This document shows, one piece after another, positions 18,960-32,032 of a DNA stretch of 64,000 nt. The stretch spans positions 1,612,001 through 1,676,000 of the forward strand of contig NZ_JAJEJP010000002.1 of the NCBI RefSeq assembly GCF_021390495.1. Direction: 5' to 3'. The DNA comes from Paraburkholderia sp. ZP32-5. GTDB lineage: Bacteria > Pseudomonadota > Gammaproteobacteria > Burkholderiales > Burkholderiaceae. Position numbers and translations under genes: made by a program. How positions within the stretch are numbered: the first letter of the stretch is position 1; each line of letters begins with the position of its first letter. The notes below the pieces were generated by a model. That model ran no database searches, was not told where the DNA came from, and saw nothing but the letters and a program-made list of their open reading frames with translations.

Positions 18960-19769
18960 CTACGGCTGCATGCACAGCGCGAACAACTGCCTCTGAGTCG
19001 ACACGCCGAGCCGCGCATACGCGCGTTTCTGGTACGTGACCACGCTCGCGGGCTTCACACCCATGCGCTCGGCGATTTCGGCGGCACTCGCGCCTTCGAG
19101 CGTGCCGCGCAACACGTCGAGTTCGCGCGGTGTCAGCGTCGGGCAAACGCGCCGCGCGCGTGCCAGCATCGCCGCGGCCGTGCCCTGCTGGTGCTGACCG
19201 TTCAACGCGTAGTGGCCTTTCGCCGCATGCGCGAACAGTGGCGCGATGTTCTCTATCCGTTCGAGTTCGCCGGGCGCGAACACGCCGTACGCGCGATCTC
19301 GATACAGGTTGATCGACAACCACACGCTATCCATCGGTTGCACCAGCAACGACAACCGGTCGGACACGTTCGGCTGCGCATAGCAGGCCGCGCGATAGGC
19401 GTCGTTTTCGATTTCGTCGCCGCGCTGCTGATGCAGCATCAGCGCATCGCGAGCGTGGGACTCGCGCGTGTCGGCGATGATCGCGCGATTGCCGTCGAGC
19501 GCGTAGAAATGCGCGGTATAACGCTCGGCGACGTCGCGCAGAAAACGCCCGCCGCGATGATCGGCCGCCGACACCGTGCGCGGCCGCGCGTCGAATTCAT
19601 AGGCGAAGATCGTGCACTGCGACACCGGCAGCGACTCGTCGACCGTGCGCAGAATGCTCGCGGCGAGCGTATCGGCGTCCGGGTGCGAGATCGCCATGAC
19701 GAGATCGGTGGCGCGCGCGGTACTGATCTGCCCGCTGCGCGGCGGTGAGGCGAGGCGCCATGAACGCAT
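18960..19769 (-). CDS. LuxR-type transcriptional regulator
   Basis: A 269-residue regulator with a C-terminal LuxR/GerE helix-turn-helix (LTPRELDVLRGTLEGASAAE, MGVKPASVVTYQKRAYARLG). The N-terminal about 190 residues have no recognisable receiver or autoinducer domain; they include DGNRAIIADTRESHARD and may be a PAS/GAF-like sensor. I chose ATG 19769 (MRSWRLASPP), since the upstream extension is low-complexity. It is convergent with the LysR gene; nothing in the neighbourhood reveals its targets. Confidence 0.8.
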   Translation of the reverse strand: MRSWRLASPPRSGQISTARATDLVMAISHPDADTLAASILRTVDESLPVSQCTIFAYEFDARPRTVSAADHRGGRFLRDVAERYTAHFYALDGNRAIIADTRESHARDALMLHQQRGDEIENDAYRAACYAQPNVSDRLSLLVQPMDSVWLSINLYRDRAYGVFAPGELERIENIAPLFAHAAKGHYALNGQHQQGTAAAMLARARRVCPTLTPRELDVLRGTLEGASAAEIAERMGVKPASVVTYQKRAYARLGVSTQRQLFALCMQP

Positions 19770-19905
19770 GATGGAAGTCGGGGCTCGGCGTGGATCGGCC
19801 GGGCGGGCTGTAGGGGTCCGGCAAGCGTAGCACAGCGGCAATATCGCGAGGCCGCGCCGCTGACCACTGCTGACCGCCAATCAGCGATGCTTCATCGATG
19901 TAACT

Positions 19906-21042
19906 TCACCGATGAGTAAACGACCCCCGCGCGCCCTGCTGCAACGTCACCGTCCGCGGCAATTCGATCGTAAACACCGTACCGGCCGCATCGTCCGATG
20001 CGACGCTGACCCCGCCGCCATGCATCCGCGCGATCTCCTGCACGATATGCAGACCCAGCCCAAGCCCTTCGCGCGAGCGTGAACCGTTGCCGTTCGGGCC
20101 GAACGCCTTGAACAGATGCGGAAAGACTTCAGCCGGAATCGTGCCGCGATTGGATACCCTGAGCCGCACGGAGTCCTCGGCGTCGCCATCGACCGCGACG
20201 CCGATATCGCCGTCCGGCGCGCCATGGTGCAGCGCATTGCTGACGAGATTCGACACCGCCTGCCACACCAGATCCGTATCCCACGCGCCGGTCGTGTTGC
20301 CCGAGCAGGCGAACACGATGCGCTTGCCGCTTTTCTGCGACGCGAATTCGTCGATCACCGAACGGCATAGCGTCGCGAGTTCGATCGAGCGCGGCTGCAA
20401 CGGCAGGCGTCCGCCCTGCAGACGCGCGAGGTTCAGCAGTTGATCGACCATCCGTGCCATGCGCAGCGAGCTGTTTTTCACGCGCGTGGCGACGGTCACC
20501 GACTGTTCGTCGGCGGCCGTACGCATCAGATATTCCGCCGATGCAAGCACCGCGCCGAGCGGCGTGCGCAGATCATGGCTCAGCACCGCCATCAGCATTT
20601 CATTCGCTTCGAGCATCTGGCGCGTCGTCACGAGCTGCGCGGCGAGCTGACGCTTCTGCTGTTCGAGTTGCACGAACACGTCGACCTTCGATTGCAGGAT
20701 GCGCGGATCGAACGGCTTGTACAGGAAGTCGACCGCGCCCGCCTCGTAGCCGCGAAACGTGCGCGACGCGTCCTGCGCGGTGGCGGTCAGAAAGATGATC
20801 GGCACGTGCGACGTGCGCGGACTGCCGCGCATCAGCGCGGCCAGCTCGAAGCCGTTCATGCCCGGCATGTTGACGTCGAGAATCGCCAGCGCGACCTCGT
20901 GCTTGAGCAGCAGATCGAGCGCGGCGGTGCCGGAATCGGCGACCAGCACCGCGATGTCGGGCCGCGCGAGCAACGCCTCGAGCGCGGTGATGTTGTGGAC
21001 GATGTCGTCGACGATCAGGATGTTCACGGGTGAGTTCGTCAT
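19906..21042 (-). CDS. Response regulator - histidine kinase (REC-HisKA-HATPase)
   Basis: A 378-residue soluble kinase with an N-terminal receiver. The receiver (residues about 5-125) has the acidic pocket (LIVDDIVHN), phospho-aspartate in LAILDVNMPGMNG and the switch lysine (DFLYKPFDPR). A HisKA H-box follows (MAVLSHDLRTPLGAVLAS, about residue 155) and then the ATPase N, G1 and G2 boxes (VSNLVSNALHHG, GLGLGLHIVQEI). No membrane segment. It is the last gene of a four-gene operon, 9 bases after cheB, and probably receives phosphate from the large hybrid kinase. Confidence 0.9.
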   Translation of the reverse strand: MTNSPVNILIVDDIVHNITALEALLARPDIAVLVADSGTAALDLLLKHEVALAILDVNMPGMNGFELAALMRGSPRTSHVPIIFLTATAQDASRTFRGYEAGAVDFLYKPFDPRILQSKVDVFVQLEQQKRQLAAQLVTTRQMLEANEMLMAVLSHDLRTPLGAVLASAEYLMRTAADEQSVTVATRVKNSSLRMARMVDQLLNLARLQGGRLPLQPRSIELATLCRSVIDEFASQKSGKRIVFACSGNTTGAWDTDLVWQAVSNLVSNALHHGAPDGDIGVAVDGDAEDSVRLRVSNRGTIPAEVFPHLFKAFGPNGNGSRSREGLGLGLHIVQEIARMHGGGVSVASDDAAGTVFTIELPRTVTLQQGARGSFTHR

Positions 21043-21051
21043 GGCACCGGA

Positions 21052-21705
21052 TTACAGAGAGGCAGGCAGCGCGGCGAGCTGCCTGGCCATGGTTACGGGA
21101 GAGTAGATAGCGTCGGCCGCGCCGCGCGCGATCGCGGCAAGCGGCATTTCAGGCGAGCTGGCGGTTTCCGGCGTCTGCACCCATGCGGTGCCGCCGAACG
21201 CGCGCACCTGTTCGAGCCCGTGCGCGCCGTCGTCGTTGGAACCGGACAGCAGGATACCGAGCAGCCGCGCGCCGTACACGGCGGCGGCCGATTCGAACAG
21301 CACGTCGATCGATGGACGCGAGAAGCGCACCGCCGCATCGGTCGACAACGCCACCGTGCGGTCCACTTCGACCAGCATGTGATAGCCCGGCGGCGCAACA
21401 TGCACGCGGCCCGGCAGAATCTGCTCGCCGGCATCGGGTTCGAGCAGCGGCAGCGCGCAGCGATGCGCGAGCGCCTGCACCAGATAGCTCGGCGAAGCCG
21501 GCGGCAGATGCGTGACGATCATCACAGCCGGCGCGAAGCGCGCGGGTAACGCGCTGATCAGGACGTTCAGCGCTTCGAGCCCGCCCGCCGAGCCACCGAT
21601 CACGACGAGGTCGTAGGCGCGCGGGGCGGCCATCCGCGGCGCGGCCGTGCGCGCTTCGGCGTCGGCGGCCTGGGTGACTGCGGTGTGGAAGGTCGAGCGT
21701 GGCAT
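21052..21705 (-). CDS. CheB-type methylesterase domain protein, no receiver
   Basis: A 217-residue stand-alone CheB catalytic domain. The expected triad is visible: serine in VVIGGSAGGLEAL, histidine in IVTHLPPASP and aspartate in LLSGSNDDGAHGLEQ. Classical CheB has a phosphorylatable receiver before this domain; here the N-terminal about 28 residues are low-complexity, so activity cannot be gated that way. It should remove methyl groups from, or deamidate, a sensor protein. GAGG precedes the ATG; cheR ends 12 bases upstream. Confidence 0.88.
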   Translation of the reverse strand: MPRSTFHTAVTQAADAEARTAAPRMAAPRAYDLVVIGGSAGGLEALNVLISALPARFAPAVMIVTHLPPASPSYLVQALAHRCALPLLEPDAGEQILPGRVHVAPPGYHMLVEVDRTVALSTDAAVRFSRPSIDVLFESAAAVYGARLLGILLSGSNDDGAHGLEQVRAFGGTAWVQTPETASSPEMPLAAIARGAADAIYSPVTMARQLAALPASL

Positions 21706-21717
21706 CGGCGGACCTCG

Positions 21718-22622
21718 CTAGCGCTTCTGGTAAATGCGTTCGGCCGCGCGGAATTCGTCGAAGGCCGGGTAATGACGCGAAAAACGCAGGCTTTCCTTGC
21801 TGCCCAGCCCGAGAAAACCGCGCCGCACGAGCGCGTTTTCAAACAGCCCGAGCGCGCGATCCTGCAAGCCGCGATCGAAATAGATCAGCACGTTGCGGCA
21901 CGACACCAGATGCGCTTCGAGAAAGACTTCGTCGGTCGACAGGCTGTGATCGGCGAATACCACGCGCTCCTTCAGCGAACCGGCGAAGCGCGCGCCGCCA
22001 TAAGCAGCATGGTAGTAGTCGGACAACGAGCGCGTGCCGCCCGCGGCCTGGTAGTTCTGCGTAAAGCCCTGAATCCGTTCGAGCGCGTAGATGCCCGCTT
22101 CGGCGCGCGCGAGTGCGTCCGGGTTGATATCGGTGGCGTAGAACAGCGTGCGCTCGGTCAGCCCTTCCTCGTCGAACAGGATTTTCAGCGACCACAGTTC
22201 CTCGCCGGTGCTGCATCCGGCGACCCACACCTTGATCGACGGATAGGTGCGCAGCCGCGGCAGCACATGTTCGCGTAGCGCGAGGAAATACGCGGGGTCG
22301 CGAAACATGTCGCTGACCTGCACCGTCAGATACTGGAACAGCCGCGAGAACGCGTCGCCGTCGCGCATGATGCGATCCTGCAGCTGCGATAGCGTTTGCA
22401 CACCGAATTCGTCGAGTGCCTGCGTGAGCCGGCGGCGCAGCGACGACATCGCATAGTGGCGAAAGTCGTGCTGATACTTCAGGTAGATCGCATCGAGCAG
22501 CAGCTTCAGCTCGATGTCGAAATCGCTGATCCGGTGCGGCGCGTCGGCGGCGGACTGGCTCATCGCGGGGTCCGTTCCGTCCTGCGTTCCGGTTTTCGCT
22601 TCTGTTTTCACCTGATCCGCCA

Positions 22623-22626
<4 letters not shown>
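21718..22626 (-). CDS. CheR-type SAM-dependent methyltransferase
   Basis: A 302-residue CheR. The N-terminal all-helical domain (FRHYAMSSLRRRLTQALDE) precedes the SAM-binding fold (KVWVAGCSTGEELWSLKILF) and the conserved LVSCRNVLIYFDR motif. It should methylate glutamates of a sensor. The ATG at 22626 overlaps the kinase stop (ATGA), showing translational coupling; ATG 22623 is the alternative. The likely target is the kinase made from the same message, since there is no chemoreceptor gene in the operon. Confidence 0.9.
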
Positions 22627-26186
<3,560 letters not shown>

Positions 26187-26607
26187 GGCGAATCGAATCG
26201 ATGCGGAATATTTTTCAGATTCAGACGGGGTGCTTTTTCACCGCGATGTGACCGCCGTCATCATACAGGATGAGCTTAATTATGAGATGGATGTTCCGGC
26301 GCCGAGGCTTGCTGGGCTTGGCTTGCGTGGGGGCTTGCGGGTGCGGTGGCAGGATCGGGGGATGGCGGGACGCGCGCTGAGGCGGGCCGCTGATGCGGCG
26401 TCCCGACTCGTTGCATCGGCATCGGACGCGGCATTGAGCGGCGCGCGCGGTGACGCGTGGCGAAGGTGTTGAGCGATGCGCGAGCCGAAGCATCGACCGG
26501 GGCTGGCCGATGCTTCGGCTGGTCCCGGCCATTGCATCGGCCATTACAACGACCGTTGCGTCGGCAACGTCAGACCGCCGCAACGGCCAGGCCCCGCGCA
26601 ACCAATG
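26187..26607. other. Intergenic region, kinase promoter and katE 3' flank
   Basis: These 421 bases hold no gene I can support. The end near 26210 is AT-rich and probably carries the kinase promoter; the rest contains the hairpin at 26483-26520. Confidence 0.6.
26483..26520. terminator. 13-base perfect hairpin downstream of katE
   Basis: AGCCGAAGCATCG and CGATGCTTCGGCT with a 12-base loop lie 88 bases past the katE stop on the minus strand. There is no U-tract. It resembles other tail-less hairpins at gene ends in this window. Confidence 0.45.
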
Positions 26608-28719
26608 TCAGGCCGGCACCGACTCCACCTGTACCGCCCGCGACCACACGCGATGCTGCTCCGCCGCCTTGATAAACGCCTTCAGGACGTCGGCATGCTG
26701 CTTGTCGTCGCCAGTCGCAAGCCCGTCCGCGTGATCGGGCAACTGCGCGGCGGCGAGCACGTCGCGTCCCGCGCCGAGAGCCGCGATCGCCTTCAGATGC
26801 TTGAACGCCTCGAGCACGAAATGCCGCGCGTCGCCCAACTGCGCGAGGACCTTCGCGCCCGCCGCGCCGCCGACGACGATCACCGCGTCGAACATCACCG
26901 ACGGCAAGCCGGCAATCGTCGCGTCCGGCGCGAGGCCGTCGATTTCGGCGAGCGTCGGCGCGATCAGCATCGGGTTCGCGCCTTCACTGCTCAACGCCTG
27001 CCGCAACTGTTTGATCGCCGCGCCATCGGAACCGGGCGCCGCCAGTAGCGCGATCTTGCGCGTTTTAATGCCGGGCTTCACGCGATTGAGCAGACTGAGC
27101 GCAGGCGAGCTCTTCGGTCCGACGAGCTTGGCGGTGCCCTTCTTCGGCGCCGGCAGACCGAGCCCTTCGGCGACCTTCGCCGCGAGTCCCGCATCGAAGT
27201 TGGCCAGGATCTCGTTGACCACGCGCGCGCGAATGTCCGGCTTCGTCACCTTGCCGAGTTCGAACTGATAGGCTGCCGCGATATGGTCCTGCTCCGGCTG
27301 CGACATGCTGTTGTAAAACAGCGCGGCCTGCGAGAAATGATCGGCGAACGATTCGCTGCGCACTCGAATCTTGGTGTGCTCGACGCGTTCCTGATAGCTG
27401 TCGAAGCCACCGTCTTTCGCGGCCGGATCGGTTTCCTTCGGCCAGCCGCCATTCAGCGAGTTCGGTTCATACGAGGCCTGGCCGACGTGAATCGCCTGAC
27501 GATGCATCGCGTCGCGCTGATTGTTGACGGACGGGCACACCGGCCGGTTGATCGGAATCTCGTGGAAATTCGGCCCGCCGAGCCGGCTGATCTGCGTATC
27601 GGTGTACGAGAACAAACGCCCCTGCAATAGCGGGTCGTTGGTGAAATCGATGCCCGGCACGACATGGCCCGGATGGAACGCGACCTGTTCGGTCTCGGCA
27701 AAGAAGTTGTCCGGATTGCGATTGAGCGTCATCTTGCCGACGATCTTCACCGGCACCAGTTCTTCTGGAATCAGCTTGGTCGGATCGAGCAGATCGAAAT
27801 CGAATTTGTGTTCGTCCGCTTCCTCGACGATCTGCACGCCCAGCTCGAACTCCGGAAAATCGCCGCGCTCGATCGCTTCCCACAGATCGCGCCGGTGAAA
27901 ATCCGGATCCTTGCCGGCGAGCTTCTGCGCCTCGTCCCACAGCAGCGAATACGAGCCGAGCACCGGACGCCAGTGAAACTTGACGAAGCGCGCGTCGCCC
28001 TGCGCATTCACGAAGCGGAACGTGTGAACGCCGAAGCCCTCCATCGTGCGCAGGCTGCGTGGAATCGCGCGGTCCGACATCGTCCACAGCACCATATGGG
28101 TCGATTCGGGCACCAGCGACACGAAATCCCAGAACGTGTCGTGCGCGGAACCGCCGGTCGGCATTTCATTCGGCGCCTCCGGTTTGACCGCATGCACGAA
28201 GTCCGGAAACTTGATCGCGTCCTGAATGAAGAACACCGGCATGTTGTTGCCGACCAGGTCGTAATTGCCTTCCTGCGTGTAGAACTTCACCGCGAAGCCG
28301 CGCACGTCGCGCACGGTATCGGCTGAACCGCGCGGTCCCTGCACCGTCGAAAAGCGCACGTAGACCGGTGTCTCGACAGCCGGGTCCTGCAAAAACGCGG
28401 CCTTCGTGTATTCGCCGAGCGACTCGTAGAGCCGGAATACGCCATGCGCGGCCGAGCCGCGTGCATGCACGATGCGCTCGGGAATGCGTTCATGGTCGAA
28501 GTGCGTGATCTTTTCACGCATGATGAAATCTTCGAGCAACGACGGGCCGCGCGGACCCGCGCGCAGCGTGTTCTGATTGTCGGCGATCTTGACGCCCTGA
28601 TTGGTCCGTAGCGCTTCGCCTTGCGGCTTGATGCGATTGCGTTCGAGATCCTTCGATTTCGGATCGCTCGCATCGCCCGCCTGCGCCGCGGGCTTCTGGG
28701 TACTCGCTTTACCTGCCAT
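26608..28719 (-). CDS. katE: Large-subunit catalase, HPII/KatE type
   Basis: A 703-residue haem catalase that dismutates H2O2. The distal histidine lies in [18 protein letters not shown] (about residue 90), the Asn region in [17 protein letters not shown], and the haem-ligand tyrosine in [14 protein letters not shown] (about residue 378). The C-terminal about 150 residues form the flavodoxin/DJ-1-like domain of large catalases ([20 protein letters not shown]). I chose ATG 28719 because AAGGAG lies 9 bases upstream; an in-frame ATG at 28746 would add nine residues. It is usually a stationary-phase, stress-induced enzyme. Confidence 0.95.
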   Translation of the reverse strand: MAGKASTQKPAAQAGDASDPKSKDLERNRIKPQGEALRTNQGVKIADNQNTLRAGPRGPSLLEDFIMREKITHFDHERIPERIVHARGSAAHGVFRLYESLGEYTKAAFLQDPAVETPVYVRFSTVQGPRGSADTVRDVRGFAVKFYTQEGNYDLVGNNMPVFFIQDAIKFPDFVHAVKPEAPNEMPTGGSAHDTFWDFVSLVPESTHMVLWTMSDRAIPRSLRTMEGFGVHTFRFVNAQGDARFVKFHWRPVLGSYSLLWDEAQKLAGKDPDFHRRDLWEAIERGDFPEFELGVQIVEEADEHKFDFDLLDPTKLIPEELVPVKIVGKMTLNRNPDNFFAETEQVAFHPGHVVPGIDFTNDPLLQGRLFSYTDTQISRLGGPNFHEIPINRPVCPSVNNQRDAMHRQAIHVGQASYEPNSLNGGWPKETDPAAKDGGFDSYQERVEHTKIRVRSESFADHFSQAALFYNSMSQPEQDHIAAAYQFELGKVTKPDIRARVVNEILANFDAGLAAKVAEGLGLPAPKKGTAKLVGPKSSPALSLLNRVKPGIKTRKIALLAAPGSDGAAIKQLRQALSSEGANPMLIAPTLAEIDGLAPDATIAGLPSVMFDAVIVVGGAAGAKVLAQLGDARHFVLEAFKHLKAIAALGAGRDVLAAAQLPDHADGLATGDDKQHADVLKAFIKAAEQHRVWSRAVQVESVPA

Positions 28720-28747
28720 GAGAATGGACTCCTTGGGTTCGGACACG

Positions 28748-28765
28748 CGATGCGGATACGCATCG
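28748..28765. promoter_or_regulatory. Short inverted repeat upstream of katE
   Basis: CGATGCG-GATA-CGCATCG is a perfect 7-base-arm repeat 29 bases before the katE ATG. It could be an operator or a leader hairpin. Confidence 0.35.
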
Positions 28766-28975
28766 GCACGCCGTCAAGGGGCAGCAAGCGATGTTCCAGT
28801 GGAAGTGAGGTGCGCGGGTTGCGGCAGAAGTCGCGGCATGATTGCGGCACGAGTTGCGCGTGAAGCGTCGGCGTCGGCCGCGTTCGAGCACGCGCGGGCA
28901 GAACCGCGCGAGCGCCGCCGCCCGGCGCCCTCGTGGTCCCGTCTACATGCGCGGCCGGCCAGGCCTCAAAAAGCC

Positions 28976-29875
28976 TCAGAACCGGTAGTTGATCGACACG
29001 TCGGCGACACCGGTCGCGCGACTGCGTGTGATCGGACTGTTGCCCGCGCCGCCGACCAGTTGTTCGAACGCGCCATCGGCGGTCGCGAACCAGTGCTTGT
29101 TGAACAGCCAGATCGCGCTGATGCCGAAGCCGACCGACTTGAAACCCGCGCTCGCGTGGTACTGCGAATACTGCGAGTGCGCGGCCTGCTCCTGGTTGAC
29201 GCCCCACCACGCGTTCATATATTTGGAATCGGCGAGCGATACGTTCGGGCCGGCGAACCAGAAGAACTTTTTCGTGCTGCCCGGCATCGGCATATAGGCG
29301 CCGAAGTCGCCGATCCAGCCATTCGAGCCGCCGAAATAGCGGCGGATATCGGCGCGCAGCACGAGCGGAAAGTCTTTCGACACCACGTATTCGCCCGACA
29401 GCTTCAGGCCCGGTGCGAAATTGATGTTGCCGAGTCCGTTCAGCTCCTGCGGATCGTCCTGCCCGCGCCGCCCGAGATCGTAGACGGCCGCGAGCGTCAT
29501 GCGCCAGTTCTCGCCGCGGGCAAAGTTGACGCCCAAACCCTCGCCGCTCGACAGGAAGAACAGATCCTTGTAGCGCACGTCGATGCTCGGTCCGGCCACG
29601 ACGTGATAACGATCCGATCCCTCGAAGCGCGGCTGGAACGAAGTCGCCGCGCCGAGCCGCACCTGCCAGTCGGGAATGTTCTCCTGATACATCTTCTGCA
29701 ACGGAACGCCGACCGAGTATTGCCACTCGCCGAGTGGCGATGGCGTCTGCGCGAGTGCGGACGCCGGTAGACAGGCGATCCCGCCAAGAGTCGCGGCGAT
29801 AAACGAATGCGCCACGATGCCGGTTTGTTTATTGCGAGGTTTGGCGCCCCGCTTATTTCTACGGCTGTTCAACAC
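28976..29875 (-). CDS. MipA/OmpV family outer-membrane protein
   Basis: A 299-residue exported beta-barrel. The N-terminus has a basic stretch and hydrophobic core ending in PASALAQTPS, a likely signal peptidase site near residue 43. The mature part shows alternating hydrophobic/aromatic strands (YHVVAGPSIDVRYKDLFFLS) and ends in the C-terminal phenylalanine of outer-membrane barrels (VADVSINYRF). Family members scaffold murein enzymes or act as porin-like proteins; the specific role is unknown. Same strand as katE but 256 bases apart, so probably separate. Confidence 0.87.
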   Translation of the reverse strand: MLNSRRNKRGAKPRNKQTGIVAHSFIAATLGGIACLPASALAQTPSPLGEWQYSVGVPLQKMYQENIPDWQVRLGAATSFQPRFEGSDRYHVVAGPSIDVRYKDLFFLSSGEGLGVNFARGENWRMTLAAVYDLGRRGQDDPQELNGLGNINFAPGLKLSGEYVVSKDFPLVLRADIRRYFGGSNGWIGDFGAYMPMPGSTKKFFWFAGPNVSLADSKYMNAWWGVNQEQAAHSQYSQYHASAGFKSVGFGISAIWLFNKHWFATADGAFEQLVGGAGNSPITRSRATGVADVSINYRF

Positions 29876-30312
29876 CAGAAGCCTCCGATCTCATCTATCG
29901 CGAAGAGGTTAGGTTTCTCGCCCGGGGCCCATCGCAGGCCCGCAAGCTCGGGCGACTGACGCACTGCTACTTTCGTTATGTAATTTTTCCAGTAAACGCT
30001 CCACGCTGCAGCGAACACGCCAGGTACCGCATCGGCGCGCCGGTGATAACGGGCAGCAGGGCCAGCCGGCAGCTTTCATGTGCAGCGCAGCAACGCGGAA
30101 AGCCGACCGGCGCAACGGACGTGCGCAAGATATGCGCCACCTGTGTGGAAGATTGATGAATGGAGCGTCGGACGACGCGGATTGATGGGTCGAATGACCG
30201 GCGGCGTAATGGGGATCAGCAAGGGATCAACAGGGATCGCGTGGAGGGATGGCGATCCCGGCCCGCGGCTCTCGGCGCCGCCAGCAGCGTGGCGCCGAGA
30301 GCCGGTCGCGCC
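29876..30312. other. Intergenic region between msrA and mipA
   Basis: These 437 bases have no supported gene. They hold the hairpin at 30266-30304 after msrA and presumably the mipA promoter nearer 29900. Confidence 0.6.
30266..30304. terminator. 14-base perfect hairpin after msrA
   Basis: CGGCTCTCGGCGCC and GGCGCCGAGAGCCG with an 11-base loop begin 9 bases past the msrA stop on the minus strand. It is very stable but has no U-tract. Confidence 0.55.
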
Positions 30313-31089
30313 TTACTGTGCGGCCTGGACCAACACCGGCTTGTCGCGATACAGGTTCGGAAACAGACGCTTCAGATTGGTGATTTTCGGCATGTCGTTG
30401 AACACGATATAAGCCGAATCCGGATGCAGCGTCAGGTAATTCTGGTGATACCACTCGGCGGGATAGAAGCCCTTGTACACCTCCGCTTTCGTGACGATCG
30501 GCGCGGGGAACGCGTGCGATCTGTCAAGCTGCGCGATGTAACTTTGCGCGACGCGCCGCTGCGCATCGCTGAGCGGAAACACCGCCGAACGGTATTGGGT
30601 GCCGCTGTCGGGGCCCTGCCGGTTCAGTTCGGTCGGATCCTGAATCACCGAGAAATAGACCTGCAGCAACTGGCCATAGGTGACCTTGGCGGGATCGAAG
30701 GTGACCTGCACCGATTCCGCATGCCCGGTCTCTCCGCCGCTGACGGTCTCGTACACCGCGGTATCGCGCGCGCCGCCCGAATAGCCGGACACCGCTTTTT
30801 CGACGCCGCGCACGTGCTGGAACACGCCCTGCACGCCCCAGAAACAGCCGCCCGCGAATACCGCGGTTTCCTCGTGCGCAGTGCTCGCGGCGACCGGTTC
30901 GTCGAGCGCCGGCGGCGCAATCACGACCCCGTTCTCCGCGGATACCGCCGTGCGTTGCGCGAACAGCAACGCGAGCGCGCCGGTGCCGAGCAGTAACGAC
31001 AACGCGACGATGCGCGAGCGCGGGCGGCGCGCCGTGCTGCCCATAGTGCTTGCACTGCGATTGCTGGCGATATGTTTGCCGCTATCCAT
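30313..31089 (-). CDS. msrA: Membrane-anchored peptide-methionine (S)-S-oxide reductase
   Basis: MsrA reduces methionine-S-sulfoxide in proteins. The catalytic cysteine is in FAGGCFWG (C82), followed by SGYSGG and GHAESVQVTFDP motifs. At 258 residues it is longer than cytosolic MsrA (about 170-210) because of an N-terminal hydrophobic segment (IVALSLLLGTGALALLFA, about 27-44), an uncleaved anchor or signal peptide. The enzyme should therefore act in the periplasm, where it needs a thioredoxin-like electron donor not seen here. Confidence 0.92.
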   Translation of the reverse strand: MDSGKHIASNRSASTMGSTARRPRSRIVALSLLLGTGALALLFAQRTAVSAENGVVIAPPALDEPVAASTAHEETAVFAGGCFWGVQGVFQHVRGVEKAVSGYSGGARDTAVYETVSGGETGHAESVQVTFDPAKVTYGQLLQVYFSVIQDPTELNRQGPDSGTQYRSAVFPLSDAQRRVAQSYIAQLDRSHAFPAPIVTKAEVYKGFYPAEWYHQNYLTLHPDSAYIVFNDMPKITNLKRLFPNLYRDKPVLVQAAQ

Positions 31090-31338
31090 GCGATCTCTCC
31101 TGATTTGATCCGCGTTGATCCGCGTTGGCGCCGTCGATGCGAGCGCGAATTCCTATGCTTGATCTGTAAACACTAGTCGGGCCGCGCGTCATCCCGAGCG
31201 TTGTAAAAAAAGTCCGTGCCGTGGCCCCGCTGCTGTGCGAGGAAGGTCCAAAGCGGAGCCGAAGCCAGGCGTTCCGTGCGCACGCCGTTTGCAACAGCAT
31301 GCGCGTGTTTTCTTACCGCAGCACGGCCCCGCGTGAAC

Positions 31339-31893
31339 TCAAAGCGGGAATTGCGTCGTCGACAGGATTTCCTTCAGCACCATAAACGAGCGGATCTGCC
31401 GCACGCCTGGCAGATACAGCAGTTGCTCGGCATGCAGACGGTTGAAGCTGTCGCTGTCGCGCGTGCGGATCACCATGAAATAGTCGAACTCGCCGGTCAC
31501 CACGTGGCACTCCATGCAGCCGGCCACCTTCTGCGCGGCTTTCTCGAACTCGGCAAACGACTCCGGCGTCGAGCGGTCGAGCACCACGCCGATGATCACG
31601 AGCATCCCCGCGCCGGCCGCCTTCGGGTCGAGCAGCGCGACCACGCCACGAATCAGCCCCGACTCCTTCAGACGTTCGACGCGCCGCAAACAGGCCGGCG
31701 CACTCAGCCTGACCTTGGCGGCCAGCGCGACATTCGAAATCGACGCGTCGGCTTGCAACTGCCGCAGGATCGCGCGATCGATGCGATCGAGCGCGGGCAG
31801 CGGATCGGCGCGGGCCGAGGACGCGGAAGATGCAGAAGACGGCGAGGACCTGGCCGCGGAGCGTGAACTCGCGCGAATTTTTGTTGCGTTCAT
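31339..31893 (-). CDS. acdR: Lrp/AsnC-family regulator, probable AcdR
   Basis: A 184-residue Lrp-type regulator: helix-turn-helix at about 33-95 (LDRIDRAILRQLQADASISN, SAPACLRRVERLKESG) and a C-terminal RAM ligand domain (VTGEFDYFMVIRTRDSDSFN). The first about 30 residues are an Ala/Ser/Arg-rich extension unusual for the family; a later start is possible. It is divergent from acdS, the standard position of AcdR, which activates ACC deaminase expression in related bacteria. A perfect inverted repeat lies between them. Confidence 0.88.
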   Translation of the reverse strand: MNATKIRASSRSAARSSPSSASSASSARADPLPALDRIDRAILRQLQADASISNVALAAKVRLSAPACLRRVERLKESGLIRGVVALLDPKAAGAGMLVIIGVVLDRSTPESFAEFEKAAQKVAGCMECHVVTGEFDYFMVIRTRDSDSFNRLHAEQLLYLPGVRQIRSFMVLKEILSTTQFPL

Positions 31894-31908
31894 AAGCGTC
31901 TACACGAA

Positions 31909-31927
31909 GTTTTATTAAAAATAAAAC
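31909..31927. promoter_or_regulatory. Perfect AT-rich inverted repeat, candidate AcdR/Lrp operator
   Basis: GTTTTATT-AAA-AATAAAAC is a 19-base perfect palindrome 16 bases upstream of the acdR start and 106 bases before acdS. AT-rich dyads are typical Lrp-family targets, so it probably serves both genes. Confidence 0.65.
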
Positions 31928-32032
31928 GATCTGATCTTTTCCAAAGTACGTGCAGCGGATTTTTTTCGCAAGCTCATTTCGCGCGCCTTTTTCTACCATG
32001 GACTCACCGCTTTTCACCCCACTGGAGCCGCG

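Noticed and set aside
30266..30304. REP-type mobile repeat
   Set aside because: The hairpin sequence does not recur elsewhere in the window as far as I can see.
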